Below the pieces are notes generated by a model that did not search any database, was not told the DNA's origin, and worked only from the letters and a program-made list of their open reading frames with translations. From positions 11,877,390 to 11,941,389 of the forward strand of contig CM038911.1 in the NCBI GenBank assembly GCA_021904315.1: 64,000 nucleotides of DNA, given 5' to 3'. The stretch is from Sphagnum magellanicum. Taxonomy: Eukaryota; Streptophyta; Sphagnopsida; Sphagnales; Sphagnaceae. The translations under genes were made by a program, and so were the position numbers. How positions within the stretch are numbered: the first letter of the stretch is position 1; each line of letters opens with the position of its first letter. Positions 57,806 to 64,000 of this stretch are shown one piece after another.

Positions 57806-58600
57806 TCAAGCCCAAAGATGTTTCACAAGGTCATTTTGAAAATCATAATGGGCAATTACATTTTCAATCTCATTGGTTCCTTGGTAGTAATCTTCAAAAA
57901 ACAATTCCCACCTTAAGTGTGAAACATTATATCGAACATCAAATGAAGGCTCTAGATTATAATTGGATTCATCTTCTATGATTAAGTTGTGCAAAATCAC
58001 ACAACCTATAAGAATCCTTTTGACTATGGCCATGGCCCTATTGTCTACTTTGATTTGAATGATTGCAAAATCCTCTTAAAGCACCCCAAAGTAATGTTCC
58101 ATGTTTCTTTTGACTCCTTACATTTTAGAGAAATGTTGTCATTTCTTTCCTTGTAGTTCATGAAGTGCTTGAACGAATATGCTCCATCAAGGATAGATGT
58201 CATCAACAAGTAGGTAATACTTTGGATATGTATTGCCATTGACAACAAAACTCATGTTTGAAGCTTGTCCTTGAAGCAAATTAGTGACAAGTGATGACCT
58301 TTCTAGCATAATGATGTCATCACTATTGTCAAGAAGGCCAAAAAACACATGTCAAATCAATAGTGATTGGCTTACAACATTTTCAAAAATGATCAACTTA
58401 TTGTTATCTTTATTTTGAAATGGTCCATGCCAAACAATGAAGTGATTTTTTCATCAATAATGCATGCAATATGAACTTGCAAACATGGTTGGGAAACCTT
58501 GATTATCGTTGATTTTGAGTTGTTTCTCAATATCATTTCATGTAAGTTACTTCACATATTGGGTGTTGAAATTTTCCTTGACAACTTTCACAAATCTTTT
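57806..58600 (-). pseudogene. PIF/Harbinger transposase, C-terminal half, inactivated
   Basis: From high to low coordinate the minus strand gives a degraded GFPTMFASSYCMHY-like segment near 58480 and HVFFGLLDNSDDIIMLERSS near 58330. Next are NGNTYPKYYLLVDDIYP (about 58220), a region with NMEHYFGVL and EDFAIIQ across frameshifts, and the tail RILIGCVILHNLIIEDESNY at 57940-58010, ending at 57806. These match the DDE region and the ILHNMIIEDE-type tail of plant Harbinger transposases. At least two frameshifts and several stops are present. It faces ORF1 tail to tail. Confidence 0.8.
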
Positions 58601-61600
58601 CATTACCTTCATTGTTGTATTTTGTCCCATTTAATAATTTCCATCAACTACGTCAATTGAAATTCCATAAGCCAAAATGTGCAAGGCAATTGTGCACTTT
58701 TGAATTGAGCTCAAGATTATGTTGCCAATTGCACCCTACTTTTGCAAAAAATATGAATTATGTACATAGACATTATCAAGAATGTGAAAAAACAATGTCC
58801 ACTTCATTTTGTAATTATTTTTCAACAATCTATCATCATACATTAATAATGCACAAAAACAATCCCTCTAGATTTTATCTTGTTCACATTGCTTTTCTCT
58901 CTTTAAATTAGATTTTCATCTTGGATGTGAACCTTCATGTTTCTTTTAATTTTCAACCAACCCATATCTAATTCATGAAAATGTTTAAAAAAAAGTATTC
59001 ATAATCATCATCTTCAATTACTTGAAGATTTTGTTGGAATTTCTTTTCTAACACTCCATTGTTCAAGAATTGTAACCTCTTTATCTTATGCAAAGCCTCT
59101 TATTCAAATGCTTCAAAACTCTTTAACACAAGTGCGATGAAATATAAGGTGAAGTAATTTTCCACCACATACCAATCCTTTCATAATAAAGCCTATACAC
59201 ACCTTGCTCAAGGATGCTACATGCTTTGGAAGGTGGAAAAGCTCTAAAACCATTTCTAGACTAAGGTTGCTATCTCATGAGTGTGAACAAGTGAGCCCAA
59301 GGGAATTTTTTTAAGATTATTCTACTAATGTGAACAAATTTTTTTAAACACATGGGACATAATATTTGGTGACATGGAGGAATATTCTACCACATGTTCA
59401 TGGATGAATGATATTATGGATGATAAATAAAAAGGATGAACATTTTCATGAATGTTGGCAATATATATATATAATTGAACAAGAAGGCAGGATGGATAAA
59501 TTTTATGTTGGTTTATCTTGAAAAATATGATAAACAAAATGTTGATGTCATACTTCAAGTTATACTTCATATTTCCTTAATATTAATTTTTGCAACATCT
59601 AAATCATTTATAATTTTAAACTAAATCCAATTTAGTGGCATATAAACATGTTGACTCACAAAGAGGTATGTGCTAATCCATACACTACTCATTCACCACC
59701 AAAAGGCATGTGCCCATTAGGAATTGAGACAATATTAGGTAGCCCTTGACATTCTAGCTTATCTATACCATTTCAAATTATTTGATATTTTCATTCACAT
59801 TTTCAACCTCTTGCATTTAACACCATTTTTGCTAATTGTACAATTAAATTACATTTCCCCCCCTCTACTATTAATTTGCTCGATCTATACTAAATTTGCA
59901 TTTACTCCACCCACTACCTAGTTTCATCCTTTCTACCTCTACCACGTGTTTGTAATCGTGAAATGTTAATTCTATTATGGGAAGAAGAAAATTGACACCA
60001 AATGTCACACCAAACACCTTGCAATCAATTATTGAATGTACGTTAATTTCAAGCATACTAAATAGAATATGTGAGATGACAAAAAAACCCTTGGACTATC
60101 CAAAAGATGACATTCAATTAGTCCCCCTCTGACATTTACTAGAAAATAGAACATGGGGAACAGAATGGAAAAGGTCAATTGATAAAATAGATGAATGGGT
60201 GGCATAGTGATGGGCAAATGCGAAGATAAACAAAGAAAATCTTGCATTGCTCAAATAAATTATAAATATTTCCAAGGAGGATATGTGAAACTATAATTGG
60301 GCGATGTTTACACATGCCATGGATTTTTTCAAAAAACACATGAGTTTGAAAAAGCTGATCCTATAACATTTTTTTACAAACTTATTAAGTAATTTGTCCA
60401 TAGAGGATTTGGTAACCCTTGGCAATTTACTATCAATAGAATTCATGAAACCCAAAAGATGACTATATGCAACTCCATGTAGGTGAACTTGGGTGCCACC
60501 ATAATTAAGGAACAAAATGTTAAAACATTTGGTGAATTGTCGGATGAAAGGGTTAGCCTCAAAACCACGATAAATGTATGATAGTCAAAAACAAAAAAAT
60601 GTCGAAAAATGAAAGAGGAATTAAAACCCCAATGTGTGCATTAAATTGTGGTTCGATACACATGATAACATGAATATTTATTCAAAGTATGTGATTTTAG
60701 AAAGACATATTAAGTTTTGGAAAAAAAGAAAAAATGAAGGTTGAAATTGAACATTGAAGTTGCTTGTTGAACAAATCCATAATGATTGTTGAAACAAATA
60801 ATCACTAAAAATATTAGATTTGAGCATAAAATGATGAGCAAATACTTGATTTTGTGGTAGTTGAGACAAATGTAGTTATTTTGCCATTTGGAGTCATTTT
60901 GGCATATGCTATTATTCCAAATCATTTCTACCCATGTCCAAATGGTCCAATCAAAAGCAAAGTTGTCATGCTAGACTTAAATGCATAATTTGAGTGTATG
61001 GACCACAACAAGTATGTCACCAACTTGACATCTTCCCAAATTTGGGTTATTTTGTGCATTTAATTTAGATTTATTTTGAAATTGAAGGGTTCCATCAAAG
61101 AAAAATAAAATAGAGCTTCTTCATTTGCATCATGTCACGGTATCCATATCCATGATATTCTTGTTGAACACCATCAAATTTGGATTTGTATTCTCATGTG
61201 GAGGAAAGTGAGTTCAAAAGTGTAGATGCAAAGTTCCAAGCAAAGGTTGGATACTACACATCTACTAACCACTTGCAAGATTACATGATATATGGAACAA
61301 TGATCAAAATGTCTATCTCGAAGTTTTTAAACAACTTGTGACAACCACTTAGAGATAATCCATGGCCAATAAACCCGACATAGAAATTTTAGAATTTGAT
61401 TTCATCGATAGTGCGTTTACCTATTGGGGTTCAATGCACTCAATAAAATAAGCAATTCAATTTAAGAAAAAAATTGGCCAAGAAATGATTTATATGCAAA
61501 TGATGATCTATATGAAGCACCAACATTTGTTTACAATAGGGAAATGGATCCGCTAATGGAGGTCAATAAAATTAGCAGTGAGGTGGAGGAGGAGCACTTC

Positions 61601-62640
61601 AAGACATGCCTAGATGGCGGAATGACAAAGTCGAATGACGAAGAAAAAACATGGTGCTAGAAACACTAGGCCCATAAGATGTTTTGATGGATGAAGAAGA
61701 GGAAGGCACGGAACTAGTGACACCATGGATAAAAACAAGTTGTAATGATGTACACAACACACCCAAAGGAATTGGTTTTGCTTAGTATGTTCAACATAAA
61801 AACATATATATTGTTGACATTTAAAAGAAGTAATAGCATACCGCCTAGAACAATTTATAATCCAAAATGCATAATTGTGAAAAATTCCATATAAATGTGA
61901 AATTGTGTAAATTGCATAGAAAAAATTGAGAAGTTCAAAAGTTGGGTTTTTTTAATATTAAATGTAGATTGAACTTTTGAAGCCAAGGCTTGAAACATGA
62001 CAAATTTTGTATTTAGCTAGACATAATTTTAATGTATGTAAATTCATTTTTTAAGGAAAAAAATGGAACTTTTACATGTTTAGTATATGATCATGTAGAA
62101 AATATTCCATAATTTCTCACATTCAAGTTTACTTTTTATTTTTTTTCACACTTAAATTTACTTTTTACCAACTCCATTGATAAAATTAATATTGCAAAAA
62201 TTGGGGAGACTATTAGCAAACCACCTAGAACAACCAATATGATTGATGAATTAGAAATAGGGAGCAATAGTCACATCATATTTATTAAGACCATTTTTCT
62301 CTAATAGGTTTTAAGCATCGTTGGGCGAGTATCACATTTTTATGATACTTGCCAGATTTGGTTTTCATTAACAATTTATAAAAGGGTTTGGATTTCATTT
62401 TTTTTAAAAAAATGTATATGTCATGCAAGGATATCAATATTTAAAAATAAAATAAAATGGTTCTCACTATGTTGGTTCTCAAAATTTTGAGAATAATCAA
62501 TTTTCCTTTGCCAGTTCTCATAAATTGGGTATTATTATTATTTTCCAAAAATTAAAATTATAAAAAAATAGAAATTTCAATTTTATTATTTTTCTTATTA
62601 ATGAAAAAATTAAAAACATTATTACAAAAAAAAATTTAAC
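58601..62640. other. No recognisable gene
   Basis: The first few hundred bases may hold the eroded N-terminal half of the Harbinger transposase. Beyond 59.3 kb I see only short frames. A minus frame at 60291-60515 and a plus-strand Glu/Asp-rich stretch at 61480-61680 look like mobile-element debris, but I cannot name them. Confidence 0.4.
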
Positions 62641-62649
62641 ACTAAACAA

Positions 62650-64000
62650 CAAATTATTTATTGAGCTTTTACACTTCAATAAATTCATCATTTTCAAATT
62701 CACCTTTAAGCACTTCTAATTCCTCTTCTAAATCTACATCCCTTTCAAATAATTCCAGTAAGTTAGATGGAAACTTACAATCTATTCTAAAATCATTAGG
62801 CCAATTTTTGTTGACAAATGTCAATTACTCTAAATTTTCAATATGCAAACAACATTTCATAAGGTTAGTAAATATTCTAACCAAAGAAAAAAATTCCTTT
62901 TATTTCAATTTGAGATCCAACAAGACCAAAAATTTGCTAAGTTAAAAATCCAACTATAGGAAACATTACTTCATGTTTTTGCCACCACTGAAAAGGACAT
63001 TTGATGTCATTAACATCCAATTGATATTTCTTGAAAATCATCAACCCCATTTTCACAAGCTTTTCTGTTAATTCACTTGTGCTTGTAGTTTGCTCAAAAA
63101 TATCCAAACTACAATCATGTTAAAAATATCTTAGTTAGTAAAATTCTTAGATTTAACCTTACCAAAGGATGCAAATGTTCATGGCATTTGACCAACATAG
63201 GATATAAGGTTTTTCTATCATATTCCTCAATAAGAACAACACCTTGTTCCCTTCCAACAAATGAGGATACCTATATGAAGACTTTTAAACCTTGGGTTCA
63301 CCATAAAAGAAATCATATTATGGGCTTTTACTTTCATATTTTTTCAAGAATGAAAAGAAAGAATCCAACACATTGATTAGTTCCCTTCTAATGTTAAAGG
63401 CCAACAAAGACAACTCATTAGAAACAATTGGACAAACACAATCCACAATAATTTGAGAACTTTACCAAGTTAGAGGTGGAAGCATTTGACTAGTTACTTT
63501 CACAACGGTTTATCTGTTTTAATAAAGGAAAATGGCAAAATGAAATTGTAAGGCTTCTTGAAACATAATGATCTTACTAACAAACCTACAAAACTACCAA
63601 TAAGTGAAAATATTAATTATCTTTTATAATTTAGAACTTCAAAAATTATAAATTATTTTTAAAATAATGAAATAAGGAAGATTACTTGGTTTTCATTAAA
63701 GTGTTCAATTTTATGGGGCAAATGCCAATCTCAACACAAGACTTGTTCCATTCTTGTTTCCTTTTTCAAAAAAAAAAATTAAGCCAAGTGACGCATTTTT
63801 GCAAATTTGCTTAAATAAATTTAATATGAACATACTTTAGATCCTTGCACAACTTTTTTTCTACAATGCCATATTGATATGCCTTTGAAAAAACATGCCC
63901 AAAGCAAGTGCCTTAAAAGCTTTCTTTTAAACCAAGAGATTCACAATTTTGAACAACTTTTAATATAATAGTTATAGCATTGAAATTTGATCCTTCATCT
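62650..64000 (-). pseudogene. Second hAT transposase remnant, runs off the window
   Basis: The minus strand, starting at the right edge, reads DEGSNFNAITIILKVVQNCE, then FGHVFSKAYQYGIVEKKLCK near 63870. After degraded sequence come KAHNMISFM near 63330, VSSFVGREQGVVLIEEYDRK and TLYPMLVKCHEHLHP (63175-63270). PFQWWQKHEVMFPIVGFLT follows near 62970, then the dimerisation region (IFTNLMKCCLHIENLE and WPNDFRIDCKFPSNL) and an acidic end, DVDLEEELEVLKGEFENDEF, near 62690. This is the order of the hAT catalytic and dimerisation regions of a family common in plant genomes. Frameshifts and stops are many. It differs from the hAT element at 47.7 kb in sequence and composition. The N-terminus lies beyond the window. 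Confidence 0.75.

Overview
The window looks like repeat-dense nuclear DNA of a land plant. It is AT-rich, intron-scale spacing is loose, one host gene belongs to a plant-type Mediator subunit family, and a retrotransposon carries a primer-binding site for plant initiator tRNA-Met. The sequence gives no secure species call. A seed-free lineage (fern or lycophyte) is my guess from the style of the elements, with low confidence. Nothing looks bacterial, organellar or viral, and I see no CRISPR array, rRNA or tRNA gene.

Layout. 0.2-1.9 kb holds a decayed LINE reverse transcriptase. 1.9-8.9 kb has only degenerate, unassigned sequence. 9.0-12.2 kb is a cluster of Helitron-like termini, with a 64-bp-arm hairpin, a 52-bp minisatellite and two classic hairpin-plus-CTAGT ends. 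12.2-22.3 kb is mostly unassigned repeat-derived DNA. 22.5-24.4 kb is a pogo/Tigger transposon with TA duplication and a broken transposase, sitting inside an older dispersed repeat. 24.7-27.1 kb is the only convincing host gene: an intact 492-codon MED26-type protein with a TFIIS N-terminal domain and a leader that contains a candidate upstream ORF. 28-44 kb is AT-rich, with an unassigned degraded ORF, a ~150-bp-period tandem array (31.2-32.4 kb) and several inverted or dispersed repeats.

44.3-58.6 kb is a three-layer nest. The host layer is a decayed PIF/Harbinger element (Myb/NAM-associated ORF1 on +, transposase on -). A Ty3/Gypsy retrotransposon on the minus strand (LTRs 44818-45542 and 56564-57288) lies inside its ORF1. 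A hAT transposon on the plus strand (47682-51589) splits the Gypsy pol gene between reverse transcriptase and RNase H. The hAT has an 8-bp target duplication, and removing it with one duplication copy restores the pol frame exactly. The window ends in a second, unrelated hAT transposase remnant on the minus strand that runs off the right edge.

No element here appears able to move by itself. The Gypsy, hAT and Tigger copies share one style of damage: stops that derive from Gln, Arg or Trp codons, and catalytic changes explained by single C-to-T/G-to-A transitions in CpG or CHG contexts, as expected of cytosine methylation and deamination. I did not find a clearly new biological system. The best leads are the nest, the methylation-type inactivation pattern, the long Helitron-associated hairpin and the MED26 leader peptide.
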